This document shows positions 1-4,202 of a DNA stretch of 6,443 nt, piece after piece. This DNA is from an uncultured bacterium (lineage in GTDB: Bacteria; Cyanobacteriota; Vampirovibrionia; Gastranaerophilales; Gastranaerophilaceae), in the NCBI GenBank assembly GCA_900554385.1, contig USHE01000102.1, positions 1 to 6,443 of the forward strand, written 5' to 3'. Position 1 is the first letter of the stretch, and each line of letters starts with the position of its first letter. The notes below the pieces were generated by a model, which was given only the letters and a program-made list of their open reading frames with translations, did not search any database and was not told the origin of the DNA. The position numbers were made by a program, and so were the translations under genes.

Positions 1-34
1 TAAAAACCCCGAGTGATGACCAAATATCAGTTCA
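1..34 (-). other. In-frame continuation of the CDF gene beyond the TGA, to the window edge
   Basis: Read in the same frame past the TGA at 32-34, the minus strand gives T-D-I-W-S-S-L-G-V-F, which is exactly the expected CDF TM5 sequence. The family usually has Arg (H-L-R-T-D) where the TGA stands. The reading frame on both sides is intact, so a single C-to-T or A-to-T change in an Arg codon (CGA or AGA) accounts for the break. Confidence 0.75.
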
Positions 35-493
35 CAAATGTTCAGCATCCGCATATAAAGAAATGGAATTAGTCTTTTTAGCCACATTGAACAGGTGTGA
101 ACTTACCAGAAAGTTTGCAACAACCGCAAAAGCCATTACTCCTATTCCGAGGTAAGAGTCGGTTTCCATGGCATATCCGAATATTAATTTTTTTCCTGCT
201 TCATAAATAATAAATACAGCAGCAAATATAATAAGTCCGCCTTCTATAAAACCGGACATATCTTCATATCTTCCGTGACCAAAAGGGGGTTGTTTGGCTG
301 CAGGTTCAGAAGATTTCATAACTGCAAAAAAAGTAAGTACAGACGCCAGAAGGTCACTTAAGGAATGAATGGCTTCAGAAATTATACTGATACTTCCTGA
401 AATATAACCTGCAATTAGTTTCAAAATAATTACAGCAGCATTGGAAGCTATTGAAAACCCTGCTGCCGATTTTTTTTCATTTACAGCTAACAT
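32..493 (-). CDS. Cation diffusion facilitator (CDF) transporter, N-terminal part, interrupted by TGA
   Basis: Membrane antiporter of the CDF family (PF01545), which exports divalent metals such as Zn, Fe or Mn in exchange for protons. The 153 visible residues show membrane segments at about 13-33, 36-58, 84-104 and 114-134. An H43-x3-D47 pair in TM2 corresponds to half of the family's transport metal site. The loop motif FGHGRYED (71-78) is the family's usual PFGHGRxE. I start at ATG 493 (MLAVNEKK) because the reading frame upstream to 748 is low-complexity and unlike any CDF N-terminus. The frame stops at TGA (32-34) just after Y-A-D-A-E-H-L, where the family continues H-x3-D of TM5. A full protein would be near 290-300 residues. 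It is therefore a broken gene, an assembly error at the contig edge, or a read-through case. Family assignment is firm; the metal is not determined. Confidence 0.85.
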   Translation of the reverse strand: MLAVNEKKSAAGFSIASNAAVIILKLIAGYISGSISIISEAIHSLSDLLASVLTFFAVMKSSEPAAKQPPFGHGRYEDMSGFIEGGLIIFAAVFIIYEAGKKLIFGYAMETDSYLGIGVMAFAVVANFLVSSHLFNVAKKTNSISLYADAEHL

Positions 494-523
494 ACCCGTT
501 ATTATTGCACTTTTATCGAAAAA

Positions 524-552
524 AGTAAAGTAAAAAAATAGCCATTTGTCTA
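524..552 (-). promoter_or_regulatory. Possible promoter for the CDF gene
   Basis: On the minus strand, TAGACA (547-552) and TTTACT (524-529) are separated by 17 bases. The predicted start near 517 leaves a leader of about 24 bases. The region is very AT-rich, so chance matches are likely. The Shine-Dalgarno before ATG 493 is weak. Confidence 0.3.
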
Positions 553-575
553 ATGATTTAATAAAAAACTTATAG

Positions 576-603
576 TATAATAAAAAGTTATAATTTATGG
601 GGG
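576..603 (+). promoter_or_regulatory. Possible -10 box and ribosome binding site for the small HTH gene
   Basis: TATAAT occurs at 576-581, and again at 589-594, in the 119-bp divergent gap, without a good -35 hexamer. A GGGGG run at 599-603 lies 9 bases before ATG 613 and could act as a weak ribosome binding site. The first -10 would give a leader of about 25 bases. Confidence 0.35.
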
Positions 604-612
604 AAATGCTAA

Positions 613-774
613 ATGGATGATATTGCAAAAAAAGGGTTAAATGAAAATGAATGTCTTGTGTTGGAAATGTTGGAATACGGGTTTGATGAAAAAGAAATTT
701 CGCAAAAGCTGGGAATAAGTGAACATACCGTTTGTTCTCATAAAGCAAAGCTTGAAAAATTGGGGCTTATTTAG
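613..774 (+). CDS. Stand-alone LuxR/GerE-type helix-turn-helix protein, 53 aa
   Basis: The whole protein is a GerE-type DNA-binding domain (PF00196). After an 8-residue lead it reads L-N-E-N-E-x2-V-L-x5-G (9-23), then K27-E-I-S-x2-L-G-I-S-E-H-T-V-x2-H-x3-L-x-K-L-G, which is the complete family pattern from scaffold helix through recognition helix. It ends at KLGLI, where the last family helix normally begins, and there is no receiver or ligand-binding domain. ATG 613 directly follows an in-frame TAA, so no longer version exists on this side. The gene diverges from the CDF transporter and converges on the alkD-like gene, sharing 767-774 with it. By position it could regulate the transporter or itself; this is inference. 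It is below common ORF length cut-offs and easily missed. Confidence 0.75.
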   Translation: MDDIAKKGLNENECLVLEMLEYGFDEKEISQKLGISEHTVCSHKAKLEKLGLI

Positions 775-1459
775 TATTTTTAATTGCTTTTAGCATTATT
801 TTTGTTTCTTTTGATATTCTGTTTGATTCAATAATTTTTTGGATAGATTTGTTAAAAACAGCTTTATCAATAGAAGGTTTTTTGAGAAAATCTAATGTTT
901 TAGCTTCAAATTTAATGTAACAAATTGATATCGCCCAGGCTGCCGCCATTTGTGCGTAGTAGTCGGTTGTTTTGACTTTTTCAAGTTTTTCAAGAACTCT
1001 ATCAATATAATTTTCTTCTATAAAATAATTAAGCAGAACTACAACGCCGAAACGAATTTCAAATTCTTTTTCCGAATTAAGATATTTTTGTACAAAATTC
1101 CAGACTAATTCTTTGTTTTTTTTGATAAACTTAAGTCCGCAGCAAAAACTGTCGCAGACAGACCAGTTGTTAATCTCAGGAACAAAATTTTCTATATAAT
1201 TTAAAATCTTTTCGGGTTCATCTTTTATAAGTCCGATAACCATGCCTTTAAGCATTGTTTCTTCCATAAATCTGCAATCGTTATTTTTCAGATAAGTTTG
1301 CCAGTCTGATTTGTAGATTTCTCGTGAAATTTTACGTAAAACAGGCAGTCTCACTCCGACAACATTGTTTACACCAGGCAGCAAGGCAGAAGAAAACTTT
1401 TGATATTTTTCGTCTGCTTCTTGTAAAATTTGTTCTCTAACTTCATCGATAATACTCAT
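767..1459 (-). CDS. alkD: AlkD-like DNA alkylation repair glycosylase (HEAT-repeat family)
   Basis: Member of the DNA alkylation repair family PF08713/COG4912: all-helical HEAT-like proteins that excise positively charged alkylated bases (N3- and N7-alkylpurines) without base flipping. The 230 residues match the family length (about 237 in Bacillus cereus AlkD). Functional residues can be placed: W99 and D103 in N-N-W-S-V-C-D, R136 in F-E-I-R-F-G, and W175 in A-A-A-W-A-I. Their spacing closely follows W109, D113, R148 and W187 of B. cereus AlkD, so activity is plausible. ATG 1459 begins one base after the ispF stop, and AAAGG inside the ispF end serves as ribosome binding site. This implies co-transcription and probable translational coupling with ispF. 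The 3' end overlaps the convergent HTH gene by 8 bp. Related non-glycosylase HEAT proteins exist, but the conserved Trp/Asp/Arg set argues for the enzyme. Confidence 0.88.
   Translation of the reverse strand: MSIIDEVREQILQEADEKYQKFSSALLPGVNNVVGVRLPVLRKISREIYKSDWQTYLKNNDCRFMEETMLKGMVIGLIKDEPEKILNYIENFVPEINNWSVCDSFCCGLKFIKKNKELVWNFVQKYLNSEKEFEIRFGVVVLLNYFIEENYIDRVLEKLEKVKTTDYYAQMAAAWAISICYIKFEAKTLDFLKKPSIDKAVFNKSIQKIIESNRISKETKIMLKAIKNTK
781..803 (+). terminator. Weak terminator-like hairpin after the small HTH gene
   Basis: TAATTGC (781-787) and GCATTA (793-798) can pair around TTTTA with one bulged T, and five Ts follow (799-803). It lies inside the 3' end of the convergent alkD-like gene. 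The stem is short and mostly A-T, so this is tentative. Confidence 0.3.
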
Positions 1460-1460
1460 A

Positions 1461-1937
1461 CTAAACCTTTTTTAAAAGTACAACGGCATTTGATTCAATA
1501 GCCAGTTCCTGCCCTACTGCATCTAATTTTTCTTTGGTTTTTGCTTTTATTGAAAGATTGTTTAAATCTATTTGTAAAATTTCAGCAAGAACATCTTTCA
1601 TTTTTGGAATATAAGGCATCATTTTGGGTTGCTGCGCAATAATGTTGCTGTCGAGGTTTTCGATTTCGTAACCTTTTTCTTTAATAAGTTCATAAACATG
1701 TTTTAACAGAATCGTGCTGTCTATATCTTTATATTTAGGGTCTGTATCGGGGAATAAAGTTCCTATATCAGCAAGAGCCAATGCACCCAGTAATGCGTCT
1801 ATAATGGCGTGAATAAGCACATCTGCATCGGAATGTCCCAGAAGCCCTTTTTCATGCGTAATTTTTACCCCTCCGATTATCAAATCGCGTCCTGTAGTGA
1901 GTTTGTGAATATCGTAACCAATACCAATTCTGTACAT
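1461..1937 (-). CDS. ispF: 2-C-methyl-D-erythritol 2,4-cyclodiphosphate synthase
   Basis: Fifth enzyme of the MEP isoprenoid pathway. It converts CDP-ME 2-phosphate to ME-2,4-cyclodiphosphate with release of CMP; the family works as a cytoplasmic homotrimer with active sites between subunits. At 158 residues the protein is complete. Metal ligands are visible as D9 and H11 (G-Y-D-I-H) and H43 in L-G-H-S-D-A-D-V-L-I-H. The family signature D-I-G-T-L-F-P-D-T-D spans 57-66. The C-terminal nucleotide-binding segment K-A-K-T-K-E-K-L-D (131-139) is a common variant of the K-A-T-T-T-E-K-L version. ATG 1937 has a good ribosome binding site (AAGGGGA, near 1943-1949). It is the first gene of a pair with the alkD-like gene and diverges from the hxlR-type gene. 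A separate, monofunctional IspF fits the MEP pathway of Cyanobacteriota. The stop codon is TAG. Confidence 0.96.
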   Translation of the reverse strand: MYRIGIGYDIHKLTTGRDLIIGGVKITHEKGLLGHSDADVLIHAIIDALLGALALADIGTLFPDTDPKYKDIDSTILLKHVYELIKEKGYEIENLDSNIIAQQPKMMPYIPKMKDVLAEILQIDLNNLSIKAKTKEKLDAVGQELAIESNAVVLLKKV

Positions 1938-1942
1938 AAAAA

Positions 1943-1968
1943 TCCCCTTATTTTTCTTTATTATAACA
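1943..1968 (-). promoter_or_regulatory. ispF promoter (extended -10) and ribosome binding site
   Basis: On the minus strand TGTTATAAT (1960-1968) is a perfect extended -10 with consensus hexamer at 1960-1965. The predicted start near 1953 gives a 16-base leader carrying AAGGGGA (near 1943-1949). No good -35 is visible, which is usual for extended -10 promoters. Confidence 0.55.
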
Positions 1969-1970
1969 TA

Positions 1971-2027
1971 ATATTTTACATAATTGCACTCTGAAATCCT
2001 TTGTATTATTATATTTTACATAGTTAC
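1971..2027. repeat. Pair of 17-bp direct repeats, 40 bp apart, in the ispF/hxlR promoter region
   Basis: ATATTTTACATAATTGC (1971-1987) and ATATTTTACATAGTTAC (2011-2027) match at 15 of 17 positions, starting with 12 identical bases, and their starts are exactly 40 bp apart (about four helical turns). Copy 1 lies between the predicted -10 and -35 positions of the ispF promoter. Copy 2 covers the predicted hxlR start site. This arrangement suits a regulator of both promoters, most simply the adjacent HxlR-type protein. The repeat is seen; the operator role is inference. Confidence 0.6.
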
Positions 2028-2045
2028 TTTTAGATACTAACGGAG
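1984..2045 (+). promoter_or_regulatory. Possible hxlR-type gene promoter and ribosome binding site
   Basis: TTGCAC (1984-1989) and TATTAT (2007-2012) are 17 bases apart, placing the start near 2019. GGAG (2042-2045) lies 5 bases before ATG 2051. The -35 overlaps repeat copy 1 and the start site lies in copy 2. Confidence 0.4.
2021..2039. promoter_or_regulatory. Imperfect dyad just upstream of the hxlR-type gene
   Basis: TAGTTAC (2021-2027) and GATACTA (2033-2039) form an inverted repeat with two mismatches per arm around TTTTA. It overlaps the end of repeat copy 2 and the predicted leader. HxlR-family dimers usually bind dyads with TACT/AGTA-like half-sites, so this is a reasonable autoregulatory candidate, but it is weak. 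Confidence 0.3.
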
Positions 2046-2050
2046 AAATT

Positions 2051-2401
2051 ATGCTTGTTAAAGACCTTCCAAAATGTCCTGTAGAAATCACCTTGATGAT
2101 GCTGAGTTCAAGGTGGAAAGTGTTGATAATAAAAGAACTTTTGACGGGGACGAAGCGTTTTGGCGAGTTAAAAAAAGCTGTCGGAAATATTACCCAGAAA
2201 GTTTTGACTTCTAATCTCAGAGTTATGGAGGATAACGGGCTGGTTGAGCGGAAAGTTTTTCCTGAAGTTCCGCCGAGGGTAGAATATACCCTCACTGATA
2301 TTGGTTATAGTCTTGCGGTGGTGCTGGATGCGATGGCTGATTGGGGCGGGGCATACAAACAGCTTTTGAAAATTTTAGAAAAACAAAATAAACAATCTTA
2401 A
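2051..2401 (+). CDS. HxlR-family winged-helix transcriptional regulator
   Basis: DNA-binding regulator of the HxlR family (PF01638), which acts as a dimer and includes repressors responding to quinones, aldehydes and thiol stress (YodB, CatR, HypR types). The 116 residues match the family. Characteristic segments are C9-P-V-E (near-universal N-terminal Cys), R21-W-K-V-L-I-I-K-E-L, R36-F-G-E-L, I47-T-Q-K-V-L-T-S-N-L-R (recognition helix) and the wing V-E-R-K-V-F-P-E-V-P-P-R-V-E-Y-T-L-T (65-82). C9 is the conserved cysteine that senses oxidants in some family members; redox sensing here is inference. The gene diverges from ispF and precedes the repeat-protein gene by 89 bp, probably as a separate unit because a promoter can be seen in that gap. 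Candidate targets are its own promoter and ispF-alkD. Confidence 0.93.
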   Translation: MLVKDLPKCPVEITLMMLSSRWKVLIIKELLTGTKRFGELKKAVGNITQKVLTSNLRVMEDNGLVERKVFPEVPPRVEYTLTDIGYSLAVVLDAMADWGGAYKQLLKILEKQNKQS

Positions 2402-2411
2402 AATAATTTAT

Positions 2412-2423
2412 ACCCGATCGGGT
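2412..2423. promoter_or_regulatory. Perfect 12-bp palindrome ACCCGATCGGGT
   Basis: A GC-rich perfect palindrome in an otherwise very AT-rich gap, 10 bp after the hxlR-type stop codon and directly upstream of the putative -35 of the next gene. As RNA it gives only a 4-bp stem with a GATC loop and no following U-run, so it is a poor terminator. An operator is an equally good reading. Confidence 0.4.
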
Positions 2424-2425
2424 TA

Positions 2426-2454
2426 TTAATATTAAATATTCAGCTTTGTATAAT
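2426..2454 (+). promoter_or_regulatory. Promoter of the repeat-protein gene
   Basis: TTAATA (2426-2431) and a consensus TATAAT (2449-2454) are spaced 17 bases apart. The predicted start near 2461 leaves a 30-base leader with GAGGG at 2477-2481, 9 bases before ATG 2491. Confidence 0.5.
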
Positions 2455-2490
2455 ATTTGAAACAAAACAAGAAAATGAGGGTTAAAAGTT

Positions 2491-3213
2491 ATGGTTTCAA
2501 ATATTCTTCGTTGTGTGACAGATAATATCAAAGATTTTTCGCGTGTTCCTAAATCAGTCCTTGTTGAACCTGAAATTATTTTTGAGGATGAGGTAATTTA
2601 TCGTAAAAATTCGGACAGAATAGAATCTGTTACAAAGTTCAGCCAGAAAACAGGAAAGAAAATTAAAACCATAAAATATGACTATTTTGACGATAAAAAA
2701 ATAAAATTTATTGATGAATTTGATGAGATTTCCGGCATGAAAATACGAACAACCAATTTTACACTGTTCAAGGCGGTAACTGAATACGATTTGCAGAGCG
2801 GAAAAAAACTCCGCACCTTGAATTATAATTTGCGTGATGAAAATAAACTTTCTTCTATACATGAGTATAACCTTAAATATGAAAAAATCGCCAGAGTAAC
2901 AATATTCAGAAGCGACGGAAGAAGTGTTAGTATGGTAAAAGAACTTAATCCTGAAACTGAAAGAATTGAAAAATGTATTAGTTTTAAAAGAGGTTCAAAT
3001 GAAGTTAATTCTGTTTCAAAATACGATTTTGACGGAAACAAAACTGTAAAAACAACAATGTACTATAACGGTTTACAATTTAATGATAATAAAAAAAATA
3101 AACAGTTTGATTTTAATGAAATAAAACCAATTAACATAAAAGAAAAAATAAAAAAAGATAAACTTATAGATAATTTATTCAAAAACAGACTGACTTTTTC
3201 AATGTTGTCGTGA
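2491..3213 (+). CDS. Unrecognised repeat protein, six degenerate ~26-residue repeats (DUF2963-like)
   Basis: I do not recognise a specific gene. The 240-residue protein is strongly charged, has no signal peptide or membrane segment, and is probably cytoplasmic. Residues 46-191 contain six copies of an 18-residue core, starting at 46, 73, 95, 122, 148 and 174. The pattern is hydrophobic-V-x-E/K-Y/F-D-x2-[ST]-G-K-K-[IL]-[RK]-T-x2-[YF], followed by a variable 4-9 residue linker often containing D-x-K or D-G. The best copies are 46-63 and 95-112. The look (E-Y-D-x2-T-G-K-x-I-K-x-T-x-Y) resembles DUF2963 and similar beta-hairpin repeats; this is resemblance by memory only. The tail 197-240 is Lys/Asn-rich, with a basic stretch around 217-232. 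The ribosome binding site is GAGGG at 2477-2481. The gene ends in tandem stops, TGA then in-frame TAA. The nitrilase gene follows after 53 bp on the same strand, so co-transcription is possible. Function unknown. Confidence 0.8.
   Translation: MVSNILRCVTDNIKDFSRVPKSVLVEPEIIFEDEVIYRKNSDRIESVTKFSQKTGKKIKTIKYDYFDDKKIKFIDEFDEISGMKIRTTNFTLFKAVTEYDLQSGKKLRTLNYNLRDENKLSSIHEYNLKYEKIARVTIFRSDGRSVSMVKELNPETERIEKCISFKRGSNEVNSVSKYDFDGNKTVKTTMYYNGLQFNDNKKNKQFDFNEIKPINIKEKIKKDKLIDNLFKNRLTFSMLS
2626..3063 (+). repeat. Region encoding six degenerate ~26-residue protein repeats
   Basis: Codons 46-191 of the unknown gene. Repeat starts are 27, 22, 27, 26 and 26 residues apart. Copies 1-3 keep the G-K-K/G-M-K turn, while copies 4-6 are more diverged. 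DNA identity between copies is low, so this is old duplication under protein-level selection and not a recent tandem expansion. Confidence 0.65.
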
Positions 3214-3229
3214 TAAAATTTACTTACAT

Positions 3230-3241
3230 GGATTTAAATCC
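3230..3241. repeat. Perfect 12-bp palindrome GGATTTAAATCC
   Basis: It sits in the 53-bp gap between the repeat-protein and nitrilase genes. With a U-G pair and an A-U pair outside it, the RNA stem grows by two pairs, but no U-run follows. It could be an operator, a weak attenuator or an RNA processing site. The nitrilase ribosome binding site AAGGAA is at 3255-3260. A possible -10 (AATAAT, 3247-3252) would put the start only about 8 bases before the ATG, so an independent promoter here is doubtful. Confidence 0.35.
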
Positions 3242-3266
3242 GTCAGAATAATATAAGGAATTTTGT

Positions 3267-4073
3267 ATGGCAGGTATTTTAAATATTCAATTTACGCCAA
3301 AAGCAGGCGATAAAAAAGCAAATTTAAATAAAGTAAAAGAATTTATAGAACATCATGCAGATAAACAACTTGATTTGGTTGTTCTGCCGGAATTTTTTTC
3401 AACATCAATCGATGACAAATCTATGATTAACGACCCCGAGGACGAAAATGGCGGAATTGTTACGGAGTTTTTGAAAGCTTTAGCAATAAAATATAATACG
3501 AATATTATCTGCGGTTCTGTAATGGAAAAATCAGATGAAAAACTTTACAATACCTGTTTTGTAATTGACAGATACGGTGAAATAGTCGGCAAATACAGAA
3601 AAATTCATTTATTTAACTACTTTGGCGGAAACGAAGGAACTTACACGACAGCAGGCGATAAACCTCTTGTTGTTACGTTAGATTTTGCAAGAGTGGGAGT
3701 CAGCCTGTGTTTTGATATAAAATTTCCTATGCTTTACAGAGAATTGATTAAACGAGGAGCGGAGATTATAGTATCACCGTCGGCATGGAGTATTCCGAAG
3801 TCTGCGTCAGCCAGAGAAAAAGAAATTTTTACAAATACCTGGAAAGCAATGAATATATGCCGTGCAACAGAGAGTCTTGTTTATTTTGTTACATCAAATC
3901 TTACAGGCAGAACAAATCCTTTTCTTGAAAGCGTTGGAAATTCTATGATAACCGCTCCTATGGGCGAAGTAATCTCCAATACAGAAAATGAAGAAACTGC
4001 GGCTTATGCAAATTTAGACATGAGTATAATTTACGATTTAAAACGAAAAGTTCCTGTTGCAACAATGGAATAA
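3267..4073 (+). CDS. Carbon-nitrogen hydrolase (nitrilase superfamily, amidase-like)
   Basis: Soluble amidohydrolase of PF00795 that cleaves non-peptide C-N bonds through a Glu-Lys-Cys triad. All three are visible: E42 in L-P-E-F-F, K112 in G-K-Y-R-K-I-H-L-F, and C148 in G-V-S-L-C-F-D-I-K-F-P. The auxiliary glutamate is probably E123 (G-N-E-G). R158, the S170-P-S-A-W stretch and the C-terminal Y-D-L-K-R-K-V-P also fit. At 268 residues it is full length, with no signal peptide. The K-I-H-L-F and S-P-S-A-W features are closest to the Nit2/omega-amidase and aliphatic-amidase-like branches, which hydrolyse small amides such as alpha-ketoglutaramate. I cannot fix the substrate from sequence alone. 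ATG 3267 has AAGGAA at 3255-3260. The gene follows the repeat protein and converges on der, with a hairpin-rich region between them. Family call is firm; substrate is open. Confidence 0.9.
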   Translation: MAGILNIQFTPKAGDKKANLNKVKEFIEHHADKQLDLVVLPEFFSTSIDDKSMINDPEDENGGIVTEFLKALAIKYNTNIICGSVMEKSDEKLYNTCFVIDRYGEIVGKYRKIHLFNYFGGNEGTYTTAGDKPLVVTLDFARVGVSLCFDIKFPMLYRELIKRGAEIIVSPSAWSIPKSASAREKEIFTNTWKAMNICRATESLVYFVTSNLTGRTNPFLESVGNSMITAPMGEVISNTENEETAAYANLDMSIIYDLKRKVPVATME

Positions 4074-4081
4074 CTCTTTTT

Positions 4082-4202
4082 GGTAAGGTATAACAAGTTT
4101 ACACCGAATGCAGTCAAAACAGTCATACTGAACTTGTTTCAGTATCTGTTATATTTGAGACCCTGAAACAAGTTCAGGGTGACGATTTATAAGAACCTTA
4201 CC
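4082..4202. repeat. Possible 121-bp palindromic element with 8-bp inverted ends, abutting the der stop
   Basis: GGTAAGGT (4082-4089) and ACCTTACC (4195-4202) are exact inverted repeats, followed inward by offset TATAA/TTATA. They enclose the two hairpin units at 4122-4183. The right end abuts the der stop codon (4203-4205) and the left end begins 8 bp after the nitrilase stop. A small MITE/REP-like insertion would explain this, but I see no clear target duplication. Confidence 0.4.
4122..4183. repeat. Two inverted REP-like hairpin units; probable bidirectional terminator
   Basis: Unit 1 is ATACTGAA-CTTGT-TTCAGTAT (4125-4145) and unit 2 is ACCCTGAA-ACAAG-TTCAGGGT (4160-4180). Each has a perfect 8-bp stem and 5-base loop. 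The two units are inverted copies: 4122-4148 pairs with 4157-4183 at 22 of 27 positions around an 8-base spacer, so a single long hairpin is an alternative fold. The core CTGAACTTGTTTCAG resembles dispersed palindromes I recall from several bacterial genomes. Lying between convergent nitrilase and der, it probably ends both transcripts, although no clean U-run follows on either strand. Confidence 0.7.

Noticed and set aside
1..34. UGA recoded as an amino acid genome-wide
   Set aside because: The replaced residue is expected to be Arg, unlike known UGA reassignments; a mutation or edge error is simpler. Not fully excluded from this window alone.
32..748. Longer CDF reading frame starting at 748
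   Set aside because: The first 85 residues are Phe/Tyr/His-rich and run antisense to the small HTH gene; the family N-terminus begins at ATG 493.
1948..2295. Minus-strand reading frame antisense to the hxlR-type gene
   Set aside because: No recognisable domain; it is the shadow of a clear HxlR-family gene.
2554..3041. Two minus-strand frames antisense to the repeat-protein gene
   Set aside because: Phe/Ile-rich composition typical of the reverse of Lys/Glu-rich coding; no ribosome binding sites or domains.
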